Shown piece after piece: positions 1-6,436 of a DNA stretch of 64,000 nucleotides. A program made the translations under genes and the position numbers. The notes below the pieces were generated by a model. The model was not told where the DNA came from. It searched no databases and worked only from the letters and a program-made list of their open reading frames with translations. The stretch is taken from NCBI GenBank assembly GCA_017399105.1, contig JAFQEJ010000053.1:1-64000 (forward strand), in the 5' to 3' direction. Source of the DNA: Clostridia bacterium (GTDB lineage Bacteria > Bacillota > Clostridia > Oscillospirales > CAG-272). Within the stretch, counting starts at the first letter, position 1, and every line of letters starts with the position of its first letter.

Positions 1-235
1 CTTGTGTGGTTTTTCTTCCCTTGGTCATATGGATTTCTCCTTTGGCGCGACTTCGCTCCTTAAATTCTTTATGACCATTATACCACATTATCCAAACTTC
101 GAGTGTGCGTTTTGCTAAATTTCCGTATTTTCTGCATACCTCTCGTTGACTGCCTTTTCCTGATAGATATTCCTCTACTGCTTGTACCTTCAACTCTGTA
201 CTATATTCTTTGTTTTTGTGCAATCTTCTTTGCAT
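1..235 (-). CDS. IS3-family transposase OrfA, N-terminal part (cut by window edge)
   Basis: Reading leftward from ATG at 235, the frame stays open to the window edge (78 codons). It encodes a basic helix-turn-helix domain of the kind found at the N-terminus of IS3/IS150-group OrfA proteins: a first helix pair with the stretch EYSTELKVQAVEEYLSGKG, then a second start-like region MTKGRKTT that is common in clostridial IS3 OrfA. OrfA binds the insertion sequence ends, and OrfB, the DDE catalytic part, would lie beyond the window. The ribosome binding site AAGGGG sits within one arm of an inverted repeat (292-302 / 241-251). The element is inserted just downstream of the aminopeptidase gene on the same strand, so read-through from that operon could enter it. 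The IS type is inferred from the HTH sequence. Whether the copy is complete cannot be seen. Confidence 0.75.
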   Translation of the reverse strand, partial: MQRRLHKNKEYSTELKVQAVEEYLSGKGSQREVCRKYGNLAKRTLEVWIMWYNGHKEFKERSRAKGEIHMTKGRKTTQ

Positions 236-240
236 ATAAA

Positions 241-302
241 TAATCCCCTTAAAGTTGTCTTGAAATTCTTTTATTTTTCAAGTGTCTGCTCTAAGGGGAT
301 TA
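241..302 (-). promoter_or_regulatory. Inverted repeat sequestering the transposase ribosome binding site
   Basis: TAATCCCCTTA (241-251) and TAAGGGGATTA (292-302) are perfect 11-bp complements. A second, inner repeat CTTGAAA/TTTCAAG (259-265 and 276-282) lies in the 40-nt loop. In the transposase mRNA (minus strand) the proximal arm contains the AAGGGG ribosome binding site. The outer arm overlaps an extended -10 element (TGATATAAT, 299-307 on minus). Transcripts started there would lack the outer arm, while read-through transcripts would fold it. This may also be the terminal region of the insertion sequence. Confidence 0.6.
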
Positions 303-335
303 TATCAAATGTGCAGCTTTTTGTATGCCTTCAAA

Positions 336-1577
336 TCAGAATGCGAAGTTACCGTCAATAAAAACAGGAATGTCTTTTCCGTCGTGAGTAGTACCGATAA
401 TTGAAAGATCTGCGGTGCCAACCATAAAATCAATGTGTGTGATCGACTGATTGAGCCCCAGTTTCTTCTGTTCATCCTCATCAAGCATTTCTCCGCCATT
501 AACACAGGTGGGATATGCAGAACCGTAGGCAAGATGGCAGGATGCATTTTCATCAAAGAGAGTATTATAGAAAAGAATTTCTGTATTGCGTATCGGAGAA
601 TCAAAGGGAACGAGTGCGACCTCACCGAGATAGGATGAACCTTCATCGACGGTTGTTGATCTCTTCAAATATTCCTCACCAATATCAGCGTGAAGACCGA
701 CAATCTTTCCATCCTTGAACTCCATGTAGAAACGATCGACAAGATTTCCGTCCAACGCAAGCGGCATGGCAGAATAAACGCGGCCATTTACACCGTCATA
801 TTGAGGTGCGGTGAAAATTTCTTCGGTGGGGATGTTGGCAACAAATTCCACACCGGATTTGGATTTTTCGCTTCCGCCTGCCCAAATATGATTTTCAGGA
901 AGTGTAATAACAAGATCGGTGCCGAGACTGTTGGTATAGTGAAGCGTCTTGAAGTTGTATTCATTCAGCATATTAGCCCGGCGCGCTGTTGCCTCAATAT
1001 GTTCCTTCCAGCGCTCGACCGCTTTACCGTCCCCGGTAATACGGCATACCTTAAAAATCGCATCCCAGAGAGCATCAATCGCATCCTCACCTTTCAGAGC
1101 AGGGAATACCTTTTCCGCCCATGCTTTTGTGGGATGAGCACCGATCGACCACTGAAATTGTCCGGCAGTCATTGCATCATAGAAAGCTTTTGTAGGCTGA
1201 CCTGCAGTACGCTGCCAGGTTTGAATTCTATTGGGATCAATCCCTTTAAGCATTTCTGGATCCGCTCCAATGATGGAGAGCACAGGCGCATTGCGCTCAA
1301 GCAGCCAATCGAGCTTAGATTTCATAAAAGAAGGGTATTCACCAAAAACTGTTTCGTCCGCGTAGAGATATTTCTGGCGCGTGATAAAGTCATCACTCCA
1401 CTCCATAATAACTTCCTTTGCACCGCACTCGTAGCAAGCGGCAACACACTTTCTTGCAAGCGGCGCACATTCGATGGGAGAAGAAATGCGAGGAGTCTGC
1501 CCTTTTTGTACATTCATGCCAATCTCAACCAAAAGATGGGCAAATTCATTCAGTTTGTTTTCAAAATTTTCTACCAT
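336..1577 (-). CDS. M29-family aminopeptidase
   Basis: A 413-residue metallo-aminopeptidase of the M29 family (AmpS/AmpT/PepS), which removes N-terminal residues from peptides in the cytoplasm with two divalent metal ions. The metal ligands known from the family are all visible: Glu in IPTEEIFTAP, Glu in LGEVALVPF, His in ENASCHLAYG, and the His-x-Asp pair in THIDFMVG near residues 381-383. The length is typical for M29. I chose ATG 1577 rather than the upstream ATG at 1601 because AAGGAG (1584-1589) lies 6 nt before it. The gene follows the SufB-type gene by 16 nt and is probably the last member of that operon. It is the target-side neighbour of the insertion sequence at 1-304, which lies just past its stop codon. 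Confidence 0.9.
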   Translation of the reverse strand: MVENFENKLNEFAHLLVEIGMNVQKGQTPRISSPIECAPLARKCVAACYECGAKEVIMEWSDDFITRQKYLYADETVFGEYPSFMKSKLDWLLERNAPVLSIIGADPEMLKGIDPNRIQTWQRTAGQPTKAFYDAMTAGQFQWSIGAHPTKAWAEKVFPALKGEDAIDALWDAIFKVCRITGDGKAVERWKEHIEATARRANMLNEYNFKTLHYTNSLGTDLVITLPENHIWAGGSEKSKSGVEFVANIPTEEIFTAPQYDGVNGRVYSAMPLALDGNLVDRFYMEFKDGKIVGLHADIGEEYLKRSTTVDEGSSYLGEVALVPFDSPIRNTEILFYNTLFDENASCHLAYGSAYPTCVNGGEMLDEDEQKKLGLNQSITHIDFMVGTADLSIIGTTHDGKDIPVFIDGNFAF

Positions 1578-1593
1578 GATAATCTCCTTATAA

Positions 1594-2511
1594 TCAGCCA
1601 AGGAAGCCTTCTACAATCTTAGCTTCAGCCTCTTTTTCGGTCAGACCAAGCGTGCGAAGCTTGAGAATCTGCTCACCTGCAATTTTTCCGATTGCAGCCT
1701 CGTGAATCAGTGCAGCGTCTCCGTGATTCGCTGTCAGTGCAGGTGCCGCGGTTACTGTGCCGTGGTCAGCAATAATAGCATCACACTCGGAATGTCCGGA
1801 GCAGGGACCATTTCCGATCATTTTGGAGGTGTACTCCTGATGCGAATTACCTCTTGCAACCGCACGGGAAATTAAATCGGTGCCGGCACCTTCACCGTTC
1901 ATTGTTACCTCGAAATCGGTGCGTGCCCACTGATCATATTCAGTCAGAATTCGCTCGCGAATTAACAGCTTCGCATTCGAGGAAAGCTCGGCTCTTGTAT
2001 TTCTTGTGGATTTATCGACGCCGCCGATCTGTGCAGTATCCATTTCAAGTACCGCACCCTCATCAAGATAAACCTCGGTGACCGGATCAATGGTACGAAG
2101 TCCGCTTCCTTTGCCTGTTCCCACATGCTTCTCGACATAGATTACATGAGAATTCTTGCCAAGATAAAAACGGTGAATTCCGCTGTGACGTGCCGCTTCG
2201 CCGGTTTCGGTATGAACACCGCAGCCTGCCATGATCAGTACATCCGCATCTTCGCCGATGTAGAAATCATTGTAAACCAGATCATCCACATCTCCGTGGG
2301 TGATACAGGCAGGAATCGAAACAGACTCGCCCCTGGTTCCAGGGAGAATGCGAATCTCCAGACCGGGAGCTCCCTCTTTGTTTTCAATCTTTATATGCTC
2401 GGTTGACTGTCTGCCGGCACATCCGCCGTTTTCGCGAATGTTGTAGGCACCTTCATATTTTCCGTTCCAGTTGGAAATCATACCGAGGAGCTTTTCTGTG
2501 ATGCTGTTCAT
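1594..2511 (-). CDS. SufB/SufD-family Fe-S cluster assembly scaffold
   Basis: A 305-residue beta-helix protein of the SufB/SufD family, which works with the SufC ATPase to build Fe-S clusters. The C-terminal signature HEAAIGKI, close to the canonical HEATVGKI, and the beta-helix stretch with ANHGDAALIHEAA are present. It is much shorter than SufB of the full SUF operon (about 470 residues) and resembles the minimal two-gene SUF (SMS-type) proteins. Start ATG 2511 overlaps the sufC stop codon (ATGA), with AGGAGG about 10 nt upstream. The in-frame ATG at 2538 lies inside sufC and has no ribosome binding site. Translational coupling with sufC supports a SufC-SufB complex. No SufS or SufU is seen in the window, so the sulfur donor must be encoded elsewhere. 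Confidence 0.85.
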   Translation of the reverse strand: MNSITEKLLGMISNWNGKYEGAYNIRENGGCAGRQSTEHIKIENKEGAPGLEIRILPGTRGESVSIPACITHGDVDDLVYNDFYIGEDADVLIMAGCGVHTETGEAARHSGIHRFYLGKNSHVIYVEKHVGTGKGSGLRTIDPVTEVYLDEGAVLEMDTAQIGGVDKSTRNTRAELSSNAKLLIRERILTEYDQWARTDFEVTMNGEGAGTDLISRAVARGNSHQEYTSKMIGNGPCSGHSECDAIIADHGTVTAAPALTANHGDAALIHEAAIGKIAGEQILKLRTLGLTEKEAEAKIVEGFLG

Positions 2512-3236
2512 TTCAGATATACCTCCTTTTTCGCGCATGTTGTACAGTCTGCAGAGCTTCCCAGCAGCTTCGGCAGAATTTCGTCCGCACTGCCTTTGTC
2601 CTTCAGCTTGCCATCTGCAATAACTACAATCTCATCCGCGATTTTGAGAATACGCTCCTGATGAGAAATGATCACAAGTGTACCCTTGAGAGAAGAGCGC
2701 ATACTCTCAAATACATCAATCAGACTTGTAAAGCTCCAAAGGTCAATACCCGCTTCAGGTTCATCGAAAATCGTAAGCTTCGTATGTCTTGCAAGAACAG
2801 AAGCAATCTCGATGCGCTTGATTTCTCCGCCGGACAGAGTAGAATCAACCTCACGATCGATGTACTCACGAGCACAGAGACCTACGCGGCTGAGAATCGC
2901 ACAAAGACCGTCTTCCTTAAGAGTGCCGCCCGAAGCAAGCTCAATCAGCTGACGTACGGTAATGCCCTTGAAGCGAACCGGTTGTTGGAATGCAAAGCTA
3001 ATGCCACGCTTAGCGCGCTCAGTAACATCAAGCTTCGTGATATCCTCGCCGCCGAGGAAAATGCTGCCAGAATCGGGAGTCTCAAGACCTGCAATGACTT
3101 TTGCCAGCGTGGTTTTTCCGCCGCCGTTGGGACCTGTGATAACTACAAGCTTATTTTCAGGTACTTCAAGAGAAAGCCCCTTTAAAACATTTACGCCGCC
3201 CGGCGCACTCCATTTTATATCCTTGATTTCAAGCAT
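2508..3236 (-). CDS. sufC: Fe-S cluster assembly ATPase SufC
   Basis: A 242-residue ABC-type ATPase that powers the SufB/SufD scaffold in the cytoplasm. All ATPase motifs are visible: Walker A GPNGGGKTT (about residues 35-43), the Q-loop in AFQQPVRFKG, the signature LSGGEIKRIEIAS, Walker B LTIFDEPEAGID and the H-loop IISHQE. The EAGID variant after Walker B and the FAFQQP segment are typical of SufC rather than of ABC transporters, and there is no permease gene beside it. The start has AAAGGA about 9 nt upstream. Its stop overlaps the start of the SufB-type gene. The 50-nt gap to the preceding GH109-like gene allows co-transcription from the promoter at 4604-4632. Confidence 0.92.
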   Translation of the reverse strand: MLEIKDIKWSAPGGVNVLKGLSLEVPENKLVVITGPNGGGKTTLAKVIAGLETPDSGSIFLGGEDITKLDVTERAKRGISFAFQQPVRFKGITVRQLIELASGGTLKEDGLCAILSRVGLCAREYIDREVDSTLSGGEIKRIEIASVLARHTKLTIFDEPEAGIDLWSFTSLIDVFESMRSSLKGTLVIISHQERILKIADEIVVIADGKLKDKGSADEILPKLLGSSADCTTCAKKEVYLK

Positions 3237-3286
3237 GAATATATATTCCTTTCAACTTAATCCTTTTGAAATTTAATAAATGGATG

Positions 3287-4528
3287 TTATGATTCAAAGC
3301 AATCGAAGCATACTTCCTCGAGACAATATTTGCTTCTCATATAAGGTTCACGACTGCACCATCTGCCATTGGTAAAATCGGGAATTGCCACAGGTGAGCT
3401 TCCCATCGCAATCGAATTTTCACTCAGCGCAGTAATGCTCATCCAGCTTGCCATATCATATACATCGATCGGTACCCGACTTCCGCGCTTGACTGAATCA
3501 AAGAAGGCAGAGAGTACGAGATAATCGATACCGCCGTGACCGCCAACTGCCTGATAATCACGCCACAGAGGATGTTCGTGATCGGGCATATATTCTTCAA
3601 GGCTGCGATATCGGTGAGCGTAGCTGGGATTGCTGTCAGTACCGTCAAGCAGAATACCGCGAGTATCTTCACACCAGATTCCGCGAGTCCCCTGGACAAG
3701 ATTGCCTCTCGAATAGGGGCGCGGCAAGGAAGTATCGTGGGTCAGTGTGATAGTCTCACCGTTTGCGCATTTGATCATGGTGGTTACCACATCCCCCAGA
3801 GCAAACTTAGCATTTGCATTTTCAAAATCTTCACCGCGGTTTCGCTTAATCCAATCATTTATACCAACCGACTTTGAAGCCATGGAAGTCAGTGTCAGCA
3901 TGCGGTTTCCTCGGTTGATATTCAAATATTTCGCGATCGGACCAAGCTCGTGAGTGGGATAAAGCTCACCATTGCGGGAAAGATAATTGCGTAGTCTGTA
4001 ATGGCGGTTTTCATTTCCAAGTGCTACTTCATCGCGAAGGTCATGTCTGTATCCACCCTCACAGTGAACAATCTCACCGAACAAGCCTTTTTTGATCATG
4101 TTCAGTATGGTCAATTCCTCGCGGCCGTAACAGCAATTTTCAAGCATCATACAGGGAACACCGGTCTTCTCAAAAGTATGCACCAACTGCCAGCATTGAT
4201 CGATTGAATAGGCACCGCCAACTTCGCTTCCTACATATTTACCGGCCTCCATAGCGGCAATGCAGATCTCAACATGAGCTTCCCATGCAGAAGGCGTTAT
4301 GACAGCATCCAGTTCGTCTATAGAAAGGATATCTCTGTAATCACAGGAGGCTGCAGGAGTAATTCCGCGCATTTGTATCACAAAGTTTTTTGCGCATTCT
4401 GTACGGTCCTCATAAAGATCGCAGACTGCGATTACATCAATGTCGGGCATATGCTCAAGAATCATTCGAAGCAGAAAAAGTCCGCGGCTGCCACAGCCGA
4501 TCACCGCAATTTTTACACGTTCTTTCAT
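3287..4528 (-). CDS. Gfo/Idh/MocA-fold protein, GH109-like NAD-dependent glycosidase
   Basis: A 413-residue protein with an N-terminal Rossmann domain (IAVIGCGSRG near residue 7) and a C-terminal dehydrogenase-like sheet domain. Several segments match the GH109 branch of this family (NAD-dependent alpha-N-acetylgalactosaminidases): SEVGGAYSIDQCW, MLENCCYGREE, GGYRHDLR, NGELYPTHELGP and INRGNRM. In that family the sugar is transiently oxidised at C3, the glycosidic bond is eliminated, and NAD is regenerated. A plain sugar or inositol dehydrogenase remains possible, since the family is defined by overall sequence rather than by one residue. It has no signal peptide, so it would act in the cytoplasm. 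It is divergent from a GH36-like gene across about 180 bp with face-away promoters, which suggests a shared glycan-use role. Confidence 0.75.
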   Translation of the reverse strand: MKERVKIAVIGCGSRGLFLLRMILEHMPDIDVIAVCDLYEDRTECAKNFVIQMRGITPAASCDYRDILSIDELDAVITPSAWEAHVEICIAAMEAGKYVGSEVGGAYSIDQCWQLVHTFEKTGVPCMMLENCCYGREELTILNMIKKGLFGEIVHCEGGYRHDLRDEVALGNENRHYRLRNYLSRNGELYPTHELGPIAKYLNINRGNRMLTLTSMASKSVGINDWIKRNRGEDFENANAKFALGDVVTTMIKCANGETITLTHDTSLPRPYSRGNLVQGTRGIWCEDTRGILLDGTDSNPSYAHRYRSLEEYMPDHEHPLWRDYQAVGGHGGIDYLVLSAFFDSVKRGSRVPIDVYDMASWMSITALSENSIAMGSSPVAIPDFTNGRWCSREPYMRSKYCLEEVCFDCFES

Positions 4529-4603
4529 GATCTTAATTCCTTTAATGCAATTATAATAAATTAAAACATAATCTTCTATGTCATAATTTCACATTCATAT
4601 ATC

Positions 4604-4632
4604 ATTATACCACTTTTTTTGAAAGAAGTAAA
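4604..4632 (-). promoter_or_regulatory. Sigma-A promoter for the GH109-like / suf block
   Basis: On the minus strand TTTACT (4627-4632), a 17-bp spacer, then TATAAT (4604-4609) preceded by TGG, which gives an extended -10. It lies about 75 bp before the start codon of the minus-strand gene at 4528. Confidence 0.7.
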
Positions 4633-4650
4633 CAAATATCATAAAATGCC

Positions 4651-4679
4651 TTGCAATATTTTCAAAATTCAGCTATAAT
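4651..4679 (+). promoter_or_regulatory. Sigma-A promoter for the GH36-like gene
   Basis: TTGCAA (4651-4656), a 17-bp spacer and TATAAT (4674-4679). The start codon at 4708 follows after a short leader holding an AGAGGAAAGAGAG ribosome binding site. The promoter faces away from the one at 4604-4632. Confidence 0.75.
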
Positions 4680-4707
4680 ACGAAAAAAGAGGAAAGAGAG
4701 AATCAAA

Positions 4708-6279
4708 ATGAAAGAGCTTACAGCCAATACACTGCGCATGCCAAATCTGATCATGATCGAATGTGAGGATGCCGTATACAAAGAAATCGCTGCTTCCACT
4801 GTCTGTATGGAAGATATCACAATCGAGATTGTGCAGGGAAAGAACCTTGCGATCAGTATATCATCCCCCAACAAAGCGGTCAAACGCGTCAGACTTCGTT
4901 GGAACTGTCCGACAGAACGAAATGTACGCATTATGGGTGATCACTGGGAGAGATCATATGGTGATCTTGAATTTCGCGGCATTGTAGCCGAACGGGCGCT
5001 GCCTTGGTATTATGTTGCTTCTGATGGATATAATGTTACCTGTTCCGGTGTGCTGACCGGAGCCAATAGCTTTTGCTTCTGGAATGTGGATGTCGCCGGT
5101 GTTACGCTCACGATGGACTGCCGTAGCGGCGGAGTCGGTGTCAAGCTCGGAGATCGCAAGCTGCTGCTCGCAGAGGTGATTTATGATTCCTATGCCGCTG
5201 TATCTGAATATGAGGCATCCCGTGACTTCTGCAAACAACTGGCACATGACAGTGGTATATTCCCCGACGTACCCGTTTACGGTGCGAATAACTGGTATTA
5301 CGCATACGGAAGATCTTCCCACGAGGAAATCCTCGCCGATGCCGCTTACCTTGCCAAACTGACCGACGGTATCGAAAATCGTCCCTATATGGTTATCGAT
5401 GATGGCTGGGAAAAGAATCGCGGCTGTATCGGTCCCTGGCGTGAAGGAAATCAAGGCTTTCCCGATATGAAACGCCTTGCAGAAGAAATTACGGCAATGA
5501 ATGTACTTCCCGGCATATGGTTCCGTCCCCTGTTCAATCCCGATACTCCTGCTGAGTGGCGTCTTGATCGCGATACACAATTCGCGGATCCTTCCATGCC
5601 GGAAGTGCTCACTTATATCGAAGAAGACGTCAAGTGTTTCTGTGATTGGGGATATAAACTGATTAAATATGATTTCTCCACCTGTGATATTCTTGGCAGA
5701 TGGGGAGGCGCGATGGGCAGCGATATCACAGATGATGGCTGGCGATTCCATGATGATACAAAGACCACTGCTGAGATTATAAAAAATCTGTACGCAACAA
5801 TTTATAACGCATCCAAAGGACGTGCATATATCCTCGGCTGCAACTGCATAGGACATCTCGGTGTCGGATATATGCATTTGAACCGTACCGGAGATGATAC
5901 AAGCGGCATCGTATGGGAGCGTACACGCCGTATGGGTATGAATAACCTCGCATTCCGAATGTGTCAGCACGGCAGCTTCTTCCACATCGATGCTGACTGT
6001 GCGGGAATTACAGAAAATATCGAATGGACTCTTAATCGCCAGTGGCTGAAGCTTCTTTCAGAGAGCGGCACCCCTCTCTTTGTCTCTAACCGTCCAAACA
6101 CACTGACAAAGGAACAGGAAGCAGAACTGTCAAAAGCATATCATGCCGCATCTGTTGAACGCGAATGCGCGATTCCTCTCGGTCTGCTCAATACAACCGC
6201 ACCGAACCGTTGGATCATCGGTGGAGAAGAAGTGGAATTTTACTTTGATGACGACTTTGGCGCAATAGGAAAAATGTAA
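4708..6279 (+). CDS. GH36-like glycoside hydrolase (clan GH-D)
   Basis: A 523-residue protein with a (beta/alpha)8 barrel of the GH36/GH27/GH31 superfamily. The barrel opens with VYGANNWYYAYG and MVIDDGWEKN. The clan nucleophile is the Asp in LIKYDFST (residue 322), and a likely acid/base Asp is in NRTGDDTS (residues 396-397). GH36 members include alpha-galactosidases and alpha-N-acetylgalactosaminidases. The sequence does not settle which sugar is cleaved. The usual N-terminal beta-sandwich is short, as in the smaller GH36-like proteins. No signal peptide is seen, so the substrate would be an imported oligosaccharide. ATG 4708 was chosen over the upstream ATG at 4651, which overlaps the -35 element. 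The gene is divergent from the GH109-like gene and followed by a terminator at 6296. Confidence 0.8.
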   Translation: MKELTANTLRMPNLIMIECEDAVYKEIAASTVCMEDITIEIVQGKNLAISISSPNKAVKRVRLRWNCPTERNVRIMGDHWERSYGDLEFRGIVAERALPWYYVASDGYNVTCSGVLTGANSFCFWNVDVAGVTLTMDCRSGGVGVKLGDRKLLLAEVIYDSYAAVSEYEASRDFCKQLAHDSGIFPDVPVYGANNWYYAYGRSSHEEILADAAYLAKLTDGIENRPYMVIDDGWEKNRGCIGPWREGNQGFPDMKRLAEEITAMNVLPGIWFRPLFNPDTPAEWRLDRDTQFADPSMPEVLTYIEEDVKCFCDWGYKLIKYDFSTCDILGRWGGAMGSDITDDGWRFHDDTKTTAEIIKNLYATIYNASKGRAYILGCNCIGHLGVGYMHLNRTGDDTSGIVWERTRRMGMNNLAFRMCQHGSFFHIDADCAGITENIEWTLNRQWLKLLSESGTPLFVSNRPNTLTKEQEAELSKAYHAASVERECAIPLGLLNTTAPNRWIIGGEEVEFYFDDDFGAIGKM

Positions 6280-6295
6280 ATATATAATTTATATG

Positions 6296-6333
6296 AAGGA
6301 CTGACGCATTTGCAATTCGTCAGTCCTTTGATT
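6296..6333 (+). terminator. Rho-independent terminator after the GH36-like gene
   Basis: AAGGACTGACG (6296-6306) pairs with CGTCAGTCCTT (6318-6328), followed by a modest T-rich tail. It ends the GH36-like transcript before the next promoter. Confidence 0.75.
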
Positions 6334-6347
6334 TTACATGATTAAGG

Positions 6348-6404
6348 TTAATATTGGTTAATAATCCGATTAATATTGACAGCAATATTGGAGTGAGATA
6401 TAAT
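6348..6404 (+). promoter_or_regulatory. Consensus promoter with 9-bp direct repeats (putative operator)
   Basis: The promoter has a perfect -35 TTGACA (6376-6381), a 17-bp spacer and a perfect -10 TATAAT (6399-6404). The 9-mer TTAATATTG occurs at 6348-6356 and again at 6370-6378, 22 bp apart (two helical turns). The second copy overlaps the -35. A palindromic CAATATTG lies in the spacer. A repressor or activator binding here is my inference. The start codon of the lipoprotein gene follows at 6437. Confidence 0.75.
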
Positions 6405-6436
6405 TAAATCATAAAGATACAAATAAGGAGACTATC

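Noticed and set aside
690-1622. Long plus-strand open frame of 310 codons opposite the aminopeptidase gene
   Set aside because: It is antisense to a gene with all M29 metal ligands, has no ribosome binding site, and shows a composition typical of a shadow frame.
4954-5985. Minus-strand open frame of 343 codons opposite the GH36-like gene
   Set aside because: A shadow of the plus-strand gene. It is rich in Ile, Cys and His, with no recognisable domain or upstream ribosome binding site.
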